NCBI GenBank assembly: GCA_027021095.1
Contig: JALUUZ010000197.1
Location: 1-12,432 of the forward strand
Origin: Gammaproteobacteria bacterium
GTDB taxonomy: Bacteria > Pseudomonadota > Gammaproteobacteria > SZUA-21
Direction of reading: 5' to 3'
Length of the DNA stretch: 12,432 nucleotides
Shown here: positions 6,453-12,432 of the stretch, in pieces
Numbering within the stretch: position 1 is the first letter of the stretch
How the letters are laid out: every line of letters starts with the position of its first letter
Notes under the pieces: generated by a model
What the model was told of the DNA's origin: nothing
Database searches by the model: none
What the model saw: only the letters and a program-made list of their open reading frames with translations
Position numbers and translations under genes: made by a program

Positions 6453-8487
6453 ACTCAAACTTTCTCACTGGAAAGTCGAAACCGACACGCAGAACATCGC
6501 CTGGCTCGGTTTGGACAAGAAAGAGACCAGCATGAACGTCCTGTCGCGCGAAGTCTTGTCCGAGCTCGAGACCTGTATCGACGTCATCGAGCAAAACACA
6601 CCGGCCGGACTGGTCATCCATTCGAAGAAGAAATCCGGCTTTATCGCCGGTGCCGATGTCACTGAATTCACCAGCTTCGAGAATGAAGACCAGGTCTATG
6701 ATTACATCCGTTTCGCCCAGGGGCTGTTCGAGCGTATCGAGAATCTCGGCTGCCCCACGGTGGCGCTGATCGACGGTGTCTGTCTTGGCGGCGGACTCGA
6801 ACTGGCGCTCAGCTGCCGCTACCGGATCGCCTGCGATGAGCCGAAGACCCGGCTTGGCCTGCCGGAAGTCAATCTTGGCATTCACCCCGGCTTTGGTGGC
6901 ACGGTACGGGTTTCACGGCTGCTCGGAGTGTTTACCGGGATGAACCTGATGCTGTCGGGCCGCCCGCTGTCGGCTGGCGCCGCGCGTAAAACAGGACTCG
7001 TCGACTTTACCACGCCGCGGCGGCACCTGTATTCTGCGGCCCGGCAGGTGCTGCAGACCACGCCGCCAAAGGCCAAGCCAAGGCTCGTGGACCGGCTTCT
7101 CAGGCTGCGGCCGTTTCGCCCGCTGGTAGCCAGGTTGTTGGTACGCCAGGTTGCAAAACGTGTCTCGCGTAAGCACTACCCGGCCCCTTACGCGATCATC
7201 GATCTGTGGAAAGACTATTTCGACGACCGCGAACTGATGACGGTCAAAGAGGCCAAATCGATCACCAAGTTACTGATCAGCGACACTGCACAGAACCTGA
7301 TCCGCGTCTTCTTCCTGCAGGAGAAACTGAAGGCGGAAGGCAAACACAGTGACTTCGTCGCCCACCGTGTGCATGTGATCGGTGCCGGTGTGATGGGTGG
7401 CGATATCGCGGCCTGGTGTGCGCTCAAGGGACTGCGGGTCACTCTGCAGGACCAGTCCCCGGAGCGTATTGCGCCGGCCATCAAGCGCGCCCATCAACTG
7501 TTCAAAAAGCGCCTGAAAAAACCACGGCTGATTCAACAGGCGATGGACAGGCTCATCCCCGATACCGGCGGGCTCGGTGTCAAGTCTGCCGATGTGGTGA
7601 TCGAAGCGATCTTCGAGAACAAGGAAGCCAAGCAGGCGCTGTTCAAGAAAATCGAGCCGCAGATGAAAGACACTGCATTGCTGACGACCAACACCTCGAG
7701 TATTCCGCTGGCTGAACTCAACGTGGTCTTGAAAAGGCCGGAACGCCTGACCGGGTTGCATTTTTTCAATCCGGTGGCGAAAATGCTGTTGATCGAAATC
7801 GTCGCCGACAGCGGCACGGACCCGCAATGTGTGCACGCCGCCAGCGCCTTTGCGCGCCAGATCGGCCGCCTGCCGCTGCCGGTCAAGAGCACCCCTGGAT
7901 TCCTGGTCAACCGTATCCTGATGCCCTACCTGCTCGAGGCCGTCGAATTGCTGGCCGAAGGCAAATCACCGGAGTCGATCGACAAGGCAGCGCTGGATTT
8001 CGGTATGAAGATGGGGCCGGTAGAACTCGCAGATACTGTCGGTCTCGATATCTGCCTGTCGGTGGCAGAGATCCTCGGCCAACACCTGGGGCTGGAAGTA
8101 CCACAGTTGTTGAAAGACAAGGTGGCAGCAAAAGAACTCGGGCGTAAAACCGGCAAGGGTTTCTATACCTACAAGGCAGGCAAGCTGCAAAAAGCCAGGC
8201 TCGCAGACGACGAAGCACAGCCCGATATCATCCGTGAGCGCTTGATCTCGCGCCTGCTCAACGAGGCCATGACCTGCCTGCGCGAACAGGTCGTGGCCTC
8301 CGCAGACCTGCTGGATGCCGGGATCGTCTATGGGACCGGTTTTGCGCCGTTCCGCGGCGGGCCGATGCACTATTCCGAGCAGATCGGTTTTGAGACGCAA
8401 AAAGAACATTTTATCGAGCTCGAACAGGAATTTGGCAACCGTTTCCATCCGGATGCGGGATGGGACTTACTGAAAAAGGCATCCTGA
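6436..8487 (+). CDS. fadJ: FadJ-type enoyl-CoA hydratase/3-hydroxyacyl-CoA dehydrogenase
   Basis: This two-domain enzyme hydrates trans-2-enoyl-CoA and oxidises the (S)-3-hydroxyacyl-CoA with NAD+, supplying the 3-ketoacyl-CoA for the thiolase upstream. It has 683 residues, slightly shorter than E. coli FadJ (714). The hydratase domain covers about 1-190: F69-I-A-G-A-D is the oxyanion segment, and E122 (G-G-L-E-L) and E144 (G-L-P-E-V) are the catalytic pair. Their 22-residue spacing equals FadJ, while FadB has 20. A basic, hydrophobic linker follows. The dehydrogenase begins at about 312 with G316-A-G-V-M-G (NAD binding); H442 in L-H-F-F-N-P-V is the catalytic histidine, and a C-terminal 3-hydroxyacyl-CoA dehydrogenase domain starts near P-G-F-L-V-N-R. 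The start ATG 6436 has GGAG 7 bases upstream and overlaps the thiolase by 17 bases. The next gene begins 1 base after its stop. Confidence 0.93.
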   Translation: MMTLSELKLSHWKVETDTQNIAWLGLDKKETSMNVLSREVLSELETCIDVIEQNTPAGLVIHSKKKSGFIAGADVTEFTSFENEDQVYDYIRFAQGLFERIENLGCPTVALIDGVCLGGGLELALSCRYRIACDEPKTRLGLPEVNLGIHPGFGGTVRVSRLLGVFTGMNLMLSGRPLSAGAARKTGLVDFTTPRRHLYSAARQVLQTTPPKAKPRLVDRLLRLRPFRPLVARLLVRQVAKRVSRKHYPAPYAIIDLWKDYFDDRELMTVKEAKSITKLLISDTAQNLIRVFFLQEKLKAEGKHSDFVAHRVHVIGAGVMGGDIAAWCALKGLRVTLQDQSPERIAPAIKRAHQLFKKRLKKPRLIQQAMDRLIPDTGGLGVKSADVVIEAIFENKEAKQALFKKIEPQMKDTALLTTNTSSIPLAELNVVLKRPERLTGLHFFNPVAKMLLIEIVADSGTDPQCVHAASAFARQIGRLPLPVKSTPGFLVNRILMPYLLEAVELLAEGKSPESIDKAALDFGMKMGPVELADTVGLDICLSVAEILGQHLGLEVPQLLKDKVAAKELGRKTGKGFYTYKAGKLQKARLADDEAQPDIIRERLISRLLNEAMTCLREQVVASADLLDAGIVYGTGFAPFRGGPMHYSEQIGFETQKEHFIELEQEFGNRFHPDAGWDLLKKAS

Positions 8488-8488
8488 T

Positions 8489-10357
8489 ATGACCATGACG
8501 AGATTCGAGGCACGAACTCTCGGAAATTCCACGACCAAACACAGCCGGACGATCACCATGCAGAACAGGCCCACGACGGAAACGACGGACTATATCGATA
8601 CCAATTCGATCGATAACCTGTTTCAGCTCTTTTGCGAACGCCTGAACCGCAGTCCTGACGAAACCGCCTATCGCTACTATGAAGACGCAACCGGTATCTG
8701 GCAGGAAATGACCTGGTCGGACATCGCGCGGGAGGTCTCATGCTGGCAGACCTCGTTGCAAAAAGAACAACTGACACACGGCGATGCGGTCGCTGTCATG
8801 CTGCGCAACTGCATCGAGTGGGTCATTTTCGATCTCGCCGCACACAGCCTGGGACTGGTCGTCGTACCCTTGTATACCGACGACCGTGCCGACAACGTCT
8901 GCTATATCCTGAATGACTCCAACGTACAGCTGTTGCTGATCGATGACGGTGCACAGTGGGAAAAGCTGCATGCAGCACTGAAAAACGTTACCGGCCTCAA
9001 GCGCATTCTTTCCCGCTCATCGATGACAGGCACCCCGCACGATTCAAGACTGCGCTGGATCAACGACTGGCTCGACGACCAACCGCACAGCCTCGAACCC
9101 TGTGACGTCAAATCCGATGCGCTGGCCACCGTCGTCTATACCTCCGGCACGACCGGCCGGCCCAAAGGAGTGATGCTGAGCCATCGTAATATCCTGTGGA
9201 ATGTCAAGGCCTCGCTGGCTTGTGTCGATATCTTCCCTGGCGATGTGTTTATCTCGTTTCTGCCGCTGTCACACACCTTCGAACGCCTGGCCGGCTACTA
9301 TCTGCCGATCTGTGCCAACGCGACCGTCGCCTATGCGCGTTCGATCGCCGAGTTGGCAGAGGACATGCTGGTGATCAAGCCCACGTTGATGATCAGTGTG
9401 CCGCGCATTTTCGAACGCATCTACAATAAAATACACGAGCAGCTTCAGCAAAAGCCGGCACTGGCGAAAGGCCTGTTCAACGCGGCGGTCGAGATCGGTT
9501 ATGCCAGGTTTCTGCATGCACAAGGCAGGGGCAACTGGCGCGCCGGCTTTCTGCTCTTGCCGTTGCTGCACAAACTGGTGTCGAACAAGATCCTGGCGAA
9601 ATTCGGCGGTGAACTCCGGCTGTGTATCTGTGGCGGCGCCGCACTGCCTCCCGCGGTCGCCAAAACCTTTATCGGTCTCGGTCTGCCGATACTCCAGGGG
9701 TATGGCCTGACCGAACACAGCCCGGTCATCAGCGCCAACCGCCTGCACGACAATATACCGGAAAGCGTCGGTGTCCCGCTTCCCGGCGTCGAGGTCAAAA
9801 CCAGTGCGCAGGGCGAACTGCTCGTCAGAAGTCCTTCTGTCATGATGGGCTACCTGAACAATAAGGATGCCACCGATAAAGTCATCGATGAAGAAGGCTG
9901 GCTGCATACCGGGGACAAGGTCGAAATCCGCGACAAGCATATCTTTATCACCGGTCGGCTGAAAGAAATCATCGTCTTGTCCAACGGAGAGAAGATTCCG
10001 CCTACCGACATGGAGATGGCAATACAACAGGATCCGCTGTTCGAACAGGTCATGGTCGTCGGTGAACATAAACCCTACCTGACCGCGCTGGTGGTACTGA
10101 ACCAGGAATACCTGCAGGCCAACCCGGAAATCGAAATTTCGGCGATGGACGATGAACGACGGCAGCAATACCTGGTACAGCGGGTCTCACAGCGGCTGCG
10201 GGAATTTCCCGGTTACGCACAGATTCACCGTGTTGCCGTCTGCGAACAGCCTTGGACCATCGACAACAATCTGCTGACCCCGACGCTCAAACCACGCAGA
10301 CAGCAGATTCATACCCGCTACGATACCTTGATCGAACAAATGTATGCAGGACACTGA
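8489..10357 (+). CDS. Long-chain acyl-CoA synthetase (AMP-forming)
   Basis: This adenylate-forming ligase activates a fatty acid with ATP and CoA, giving acyl-CoA, AMP and pyrophosphate, and so feeds the beta-oxidation genes upstream. Its 622 residues fit the larger long-chain synthetase group more than E. coli FadD (561). Motifs in order are Y217-T-S-G-T-T-G-R-P-K-G (phosphate loop), G404-Y-G-L-T-E-H (adenine region), G-W-L-H-T-G-D476 (ribose binding), G-R-L-K492-E-I-I (hinge) and P-T-L-K601-P-R-R with the likely catalytic lysine. All key residues are intact. The ATG at 8489 lies 1 base after the fadJ stop with AAAGG 9 bases before it. The first 23 residues are polar and unlike the family, so the ATG at 8558 is a possible alternative start, with only a weak GGA in front. 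The protein is probably peripheral on the inner membrane. It is the last gene of the run. Confidence 0.92.
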   Translation: MTMTRFEARTLGNSTTKHSRTITMQNRPTTETTDYIDTNSIDNLFQLFCERLNRSPDETAYRYYEDATGIWQEMTWSDIAREVSCWQTSLQKEQLTHGDAVAVMLRNCIEWVIFDLAAHSLGLVVVPLYTDDRADNVCYILNDSNVQLLLIDDGAQWEKLHAALKNVTGLKRILSRSSMTGTPHDSRLRWINDWLDDQPHSLEPCDVKSDALATVVYTSGTTGRPKGVMLSHRNILWNVKASLACVDIFPGDVFISFLPLSHTFERLAGYYLPICANATVAYARSIAELAEDMLVIKPTLMISVPRIFERIYNKIHEQLQQKPALAKGLFNAAVEIGYARFLHAQGRGNWRAGFLLLPLLHKLVSNKILAKFGGELRLCICGGAALPPAVAKTFIGLGLPILQGYGLTEHSPVISANRLHDNIPESVGVPLPGVEVKTSAQGELLVRSPSVMMGYLNNKDATDKVIDEEGWLHTGDKVEIRDKHIFITGRLKEIIVLSNGEKIPPTDMEMAIQQDPLFEQVMVVGEHKPYLTALVVLNQEYLQANPEIEISAMDDERRQQYLVQRVSQRLREFPGYAQIHRVAVCEQPWTIDNNLLTPTLKPRRQQIHTRYDTLIEQMYAGH

Positions 10358-10407
10358 ACCTGGTAAAGATCGTGTGTCATGGGATGATCAGGTAATGTAT
10401 TCAGCCT

Positions 10408-10434
10408 GTGTTGGTGCGTCGTACGCACCAACAC
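10408..10434. repeat. Perfect 12-bp hairpin between convergent genes, REP-like
   Basis: GTGTTGGTGCGT (10408-10419) and ACGCACCAACAC (10423-10434) are perfect inverted arms around CGT. The hairpin sits between the stop codons of two convergent genes, 51 bases after one and 23 from the other. No T-run follows on either strand, so Rho-independent termination is not shown, though the stem could protect transcript ends. The core GGTGCGT-n3-ACGCACC recurs at 12190-12206, and the window ends inside a third likely copy (12423-12432). This points to a dispersed REP-like repeat rather than a one-off terminator. Confidence 0.6.
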
Positions 10435-10456
10435 GCGGCGCACCCCGTAACTATCA

Positions 10457-11233
10457 TCAACCAGCAGTCACTTTCTTGGCGTGTTTGAACGGTCCGAGGT
10501 TGTGCACATCGGCGCAGCCCAGCGTCATCAGCCTGTTATAGGCGATATGGCTGCGCGTGCCACTGTTGCAAAACAGCAGGCAGGTCTTGTTCTTGACCTT
10601 TTCCGCATGGGCATCCAGTTCTTCGAGCGGCAGGTTGATCGCACCCTCCACCGTCCCGGCGGCAAACTCATTCTGACTGCGCACATCGACAAGTAATGCA
10701 CCCTGCTGCAGAAGCTGCCTGGCCTTGTCTTCCTGTAACGGCGTATTCCACTTTCCGAGCAGGCGCATCAGGCCCTCGTACATCCACGACAAGGTACAAA
10801 AATGCGTGGTGATCACGATCGCCTGCAGAAACAGCAACAGGCCACCGACGACCCAGGCGGCAACGGCTAAATCGGCCAGCAACAGTACCGCTGCCGTGGC
10901 ATTCATCACACCGGCAGCAAGACACGCGAGCCGCCGCTGAAACGGATTCTCCGGCAGCTTGATTGCCGAGAACAAGTGGCGAACCAGGTGGTTGTAGAGC
11001 AGGTCCATCGGGTGGCCCGCGGGAAAGAAGAACGCCCAGATCCCCAGCAATGAAACAAAAAACAGCAGGTACGGCAGCTGGTAGACCAGCGCGATCGCGG
11101 TCAACAGCGAGCAGACACCGGGAGTAAACCGCAGTCCCCATTCCAGCTGCTTTAACTCTGCTGGCGTAAACTGCTGATATCCTTGCTGAAACAGACTCTT
11201 TTGCTGAAACGAAAGATCACAAGGCTTGCTCAT
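10457..11233 (-). CDS. DUF4395-like membrane protein fused to a rhodanese domain
   Basis: The 258-residue protein joins a membrane region to a cytoplasmic sulfurtransferase domain. Residues about 36-71 and 103-143 form about four membrane helices. Between them the H74-P-M-D-L-L-Y-N-H-L-V-R-H segment and the N-P-F-Q-R-R-L-A-C run resemble DUF4395. Residues about 165-250 are a single rhodanese domain with L-L-V-D-V-R at 180-185 and the active-site loop C222-N-S-G-T-R-S, with C222 as the persulfide-carrying cysteine. Rhodaneses pass sulfane sulfur between thiols; the E. coli inner-membrane rhodanese YgaP is a comparable tethered form, though differently built. The start ATG (11231-11233) has AGAGGA 7 bases before it. 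The gene is alone on its strand with a strong promoter and a palindrome across it. The sulfur donor and acceptor cannot be told from the sequence. Confidence 0.85.
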   Translation of the reverse strand: MSKPCDLSFQQKSLFQQGYQQFTPAELKQLEWGLRFTPGVCSLLTAIALVYQLPYLLFFVSLLGIWAFFFPAGHPMDLLYNHLVRHLFSAIKLPENPFQRRLACLAAGVMNATAAVLLLADLAVAAWVVGGLLLFLQAIVITTHFCTLSWMYEGLMRLLGKWNTPLQEDKARQLLQQGALLVDVRSQNEFAAGTVEGAINLPLEELDAHAEKVKNKTCLLFCNSGTRSHIAYNRLMTLGCADVHNLGPFKHAKKVTAG

Positions 11234-11292
11234 CCCAAAATCCTCTAAACAGTTGAAAAACCAATCAATACAAAAACACAGTAATCAAGTCA

Positions 11293-11316
11293 GAATATTA
11301 GCGTATGCTAATATTC
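11293..11316. promoter_or_regulatory. Perfect palindromic operator over the rhodanese promoter
   Basis: GAATATTAGC (11293-11302) and GCTAATATTC (11307-11316) are perfect 10-bp inverted arms around GTAT. The palindrome covers the -10 box and nearly all of the -10/-35 spacer, the classic position for a dimeric repressor. The AT-rich arms and overall size fit ArsR/SmtB-type operators; some members of that family (BigR, SqrR, YgaV) respond to sulfide or persulfide and control rhodanese genes. The family assignment is inference, and no regulator gene lies in the window. Confidence 0.7.
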
Positions 11317-11323
11317 ATGTCAA
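11295..11323 (-). promoter_or_regulatory. Sigma-70 promoter of the rhodanese gene
   Basis: On the minus strand TTGACA (11318-11323) is a perfect -35 box. After 17 bases it is followed by TAATAT (11295-11300), with four of six matches to the -10. Transcription would start near 11288, leaving a leader of about 55 nucleotides. Just upstream on that strand an A/T-rich tract (11332-11345) sits where an UP element would lie. Together these suggest a strong promoter held down by the palindrome that overlaps it. Confidence 0.65.
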
Positions 11324-11432
11324 TCGCGACGATTTTTTATTTTTCAAGCGCTGAGGCATAATATACCGCTCTATACTAAGGGAGTACAATCAACCGTCTG
11401 GGTAGATTTCCTCAACTAATAAAGACAAACTT

Positions 11433-12089
11433 ATGCAAATCTCGATCATTGCCGGACTCTTTTTGCTGTTTGGCGCTTTTTTCTTCTTTGTCGCAATCAA
11501 ACGCCTGCTGAAAAGACAGGTCGCGTCAGCTTTCGGACATACTTTTATCTCGATTATCGCATTGATGATAGGCGCTATCATCGCCGCGTTCGGGATCAAC
11601 CTGTATACCTACGACCGGCTGTCTTACGAGGAGGCCATCGCTGAACTGCGTGCGATCAAGCTCGGTGACCAGCGCTACCAGATCGACCTGCTGCTGCCTA
11701 AATCAGGCACCAGGTCGCAATACGAAGTGATCGGTGACCAGTGGCTGCTGGATGCGAGGATCATCAAGTGGTCGCCCAAGGGCAATCTGCTGGGACTGGA
11801 CGCGAAATACCGTCTCGAGCGCCTGAGCGGGCGCTTCAACGATGCCAAGCAGGAAGCGGAAGCCAAATCAAGAACGATTTATTCACTGGCACGCAATCCA
11901 GGACTGGATTTTTCTGCGTATGCACAGAAATACCGCAAATACATGCCCTACCTGGACACGATCTTTGGCAGCGGCGTGTATATGCCGATGGCTGACAAGG
12001 CGATCTACCGGGTCTATATCAACCAATCCGGGCTTTCGGCCAAGCCCGTCAACAGTGCGGCGAAAAAAGCAGTCGAAAACTGGCAATAA
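11433..12089 (+). CDS. Unrecognised protein with two N-terminal membrane helices
   Basis: I do not recognise this 218-residue protein. Residues 3-21 form a very hydrophobic, Phe-rich helix, followed by a basic loop (K23-R-L-L-K-R-Q) and a second helix at about 36-57. The basic loop suggests it is cytoplasmic, leaving both the short N-terminus and the large C-terminal domain (58-218) outside the membrane. That domain mixes charged and beta-prone stretches (Y82-Q-I-D-L-L-L-P, S93-Q-Y-E-V-I-G-D-Q-W-L-L-D-A-R-I-I-K-W) and has no cysteine. No enzyme motif was seen. ATG 11433 has only a weak purine-rich site (AAAGA) before it. The gene diverges from the rhodanese gene, with 199 bases between their starts. 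Upstream -10-like boxes occur at 11357-11362 and 11372-11377, without a convincing -35. Codon use looks like its neighbours. Confidence 0.75.
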   Translation: MQISIIAGLFLLFGAFFFFVAIKRLLKRQVASAFGHTFISIIALMIGAIIAAFGINLYTYDRLSYEEAIAELRAIKLGDQRYQIDLLLPKSGTRSQYEVIGDQWLLDARIIKWSPKGNLLGLDAKYRLERLSGRFNDAKQEAEAKSRTIYSLARNPGLDFSAYAQKYRKYMPYLDTIFGSGVYMPMADKAIYRVYINQSGLSAKPVNSAAKKAVENWQ

Positions 12090-12097
12090 GCACCCCT

Positions 12098-12198
12098 AGC
12101 CCGCATTTCTCACCACCGTTCGTCGCGCGGGGCGGTGCAAGGGTGCGGTATGGGTGGCTTTCGCGACCGAGGAGCGCGCAGGCAAGTAGGGTGCGTTG
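12098..12198 (+). repeat. Direct repeat, copy 1
   Basis: This 101-base copy begins AGCCCGCATTTCT and ends TAGGGTGCGTTG. It matches 12334-12432 almost base for base apart from a few substitutions and a 2-base length difference near 12127-12136. The 236-base offset between copies gives the period. The right side runs into the REP-like hairpin at 12190-12206. Confidence 0.85.
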
Positions 12199-12206
12199 TA
12201 CGCACC
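12190..12206. repeat. REP-like hairpin, second occurrence
   Basis: GGTGCGT (12190-12196), a TGT loop and ACGCACC (12200-12206) form a perfect 7-bp stem. The same core lies inside the longer hairpin at 10408-10434. Here it forms the right end of the repeat unit. Confidence 0.65.
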
Positions 12207-12244
12207 GCCACCACGACTAATCGCATCGCATCACGCGAAGAGGG

Positions 12245-12333
12245 TTTTACACGCTGGCTCGCCGACCGAGCGAAAGCCAGCCAGGCCGTGCCATGGCGCC
12301 GTCGCAGTAGAAGGGTGGTGAGAAAGGTGGGCC
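12245..12333 (-). repeat. Diverged inverted copy of the same repeat
   Basis: Read on the minus strand, this stretch aligns with copy 1. GGTGGTGAGAAA (12314-12325) is the exact reverse complement of TTTCTCACCACC (12106-12117), and GCGAAAGCCA (12270-12279) is that of TGGCTTTCGC (12155-12164), in the expected order. The sequence between has drifted. Boundaries are approximate. Confidence 0.6.
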
Positions 12334-12432
12334 AGCCCGCATTTCTTACCACCGTTCGTCGCGAGACGGCGCAAGGGTGCGGCATGGGTGGCTTTCGCGA
12401 CCGAGGAGCGCGCAGGCAAGTAGGGTGCGTTG
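12334..12432 (+). repeat. Direct repeat, copy 2, reaching the window edge
   Basis: This 99-base stretch repeats copy 1 from AGCCCGCATTTCT to TAGGGTGCGTTG, where the window stops. The hairpin half GGTGCGT is already present, so the element presumably continues and may belong to a longer array. Confidence 0.85.

Larger units (their letters stand above)
12090..12432. other. Noncoding right end filled by repeat copies
   Basis: No credible gene lies in these 343 bases. Short open frames exist on both strands, but the two direct repeat copies differ by a 2-base indel that shifts frame, which argues against coding. The stretch is made of one diverged inverted and two direct copies of a roughly 100-base element, listed separately. 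Confidence 0.7.

Noticed and set aside
8489..8506. Resemblance of the synthetase start to the first codons of E. coli lacZ, hinting at vector sequence
   Set aside because: Only about ten bases agree, and the frame continues into a native, fully family-typical protein coupled to fadJ.
10408..10434. Standard Rho-independent terminator
   Set aside because: The stem is strong but no T-run follows on either strand, and the core recurs in the right-end repeats.
12136..12189. Short open frame ending in A-F-A-T-E-E-R-A-G-K, present in both repeat copies, as a duplicated gene tail
   Set aside because: A 2-base length difference between the copies shifts the frame upstream, there is no start signal, and the inverted copy does not keep the peptide.
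12098..12432. CRISPR array
   Set aside because: The units are about 100 bases long, one is inverted, spacing is irregular and no cas gene is present.

Overview
The window looks like chromosomal DNA of a gammaproteobacterium of moderately high GC. The main reason is that the fatty-acid oxidation proteins resemble the Escherichia coli types closely: FadE aligns almost end to end, from its N-terminal membrane anchor to the C-terminal region. The thiolase and multifunctional protein come in the fadI-fadJ order and have FadJ-type active-site spacing. The genus cannot be named from sequence alone.

Layout. A class V aminotransferase-like gene (156-1283) stands alone behind its own -10 element. A 223-base gap with inverted repeats follows. 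Next comes a run of five genes on the + strand (1507-10357): a permuted NlpC/P60 (YiiX/YebB-like) cysteine hydrolase, FadE acyl-CoA dehydrogenase, FadI-type thiolase, FadJ-type hydratase/dehydrogenase and a long-chain acyl-CoA synthetase. The last four are tightly packed: 12 bases, a 17-base overlap, then 1 base. A short convergent gap with a perfect 12-bp hairpin separates this run from a minus-strand membrane protein (10457-11233) that joins a DUF4395-like membrane region to a rhodanese domain. Its promoter has a perfect TTGACA box and a 10-bp-arm palindrome across the core promoter. A divergent gene (11433-12089) encodes an unrecognised protein with two N-terminal membrane helices. The right end (12090-12432) is noncoding and holds a roughly 100-base repeat in direct and inverted copies, continuing out of the window.

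How the genes work together. The synthetase activates a long-chain fatty acid to acyl-CoA. FadE makes the enoyl-CoA. FadJ hydrates it and oxidises the 3-hydroxyacyl-CoA. FadI cleaves off acetyl-CoA. One transcription unit thus carries a whole turn of beta-oxidation; only the electron acceptor (ETF and its dehydrogenase) is missing. The hydrolase just upstream belongs to a fold class that includes lipid-acting enzymes, so it may supply or remodel acyl substrates; this is inference. The rhodanese gene appears to be a separately controlled sulfur-transfer or persulfide-response gene.

No CRISPR array, rRNA, tRNA, phage gene or intact insertion sequence was seen. The most unusual parts are the operator-promoter of the rhodanese gene, the hydrolase next to the fad genes, the mixed thiolase motifs and the repeat cluster at the right end.
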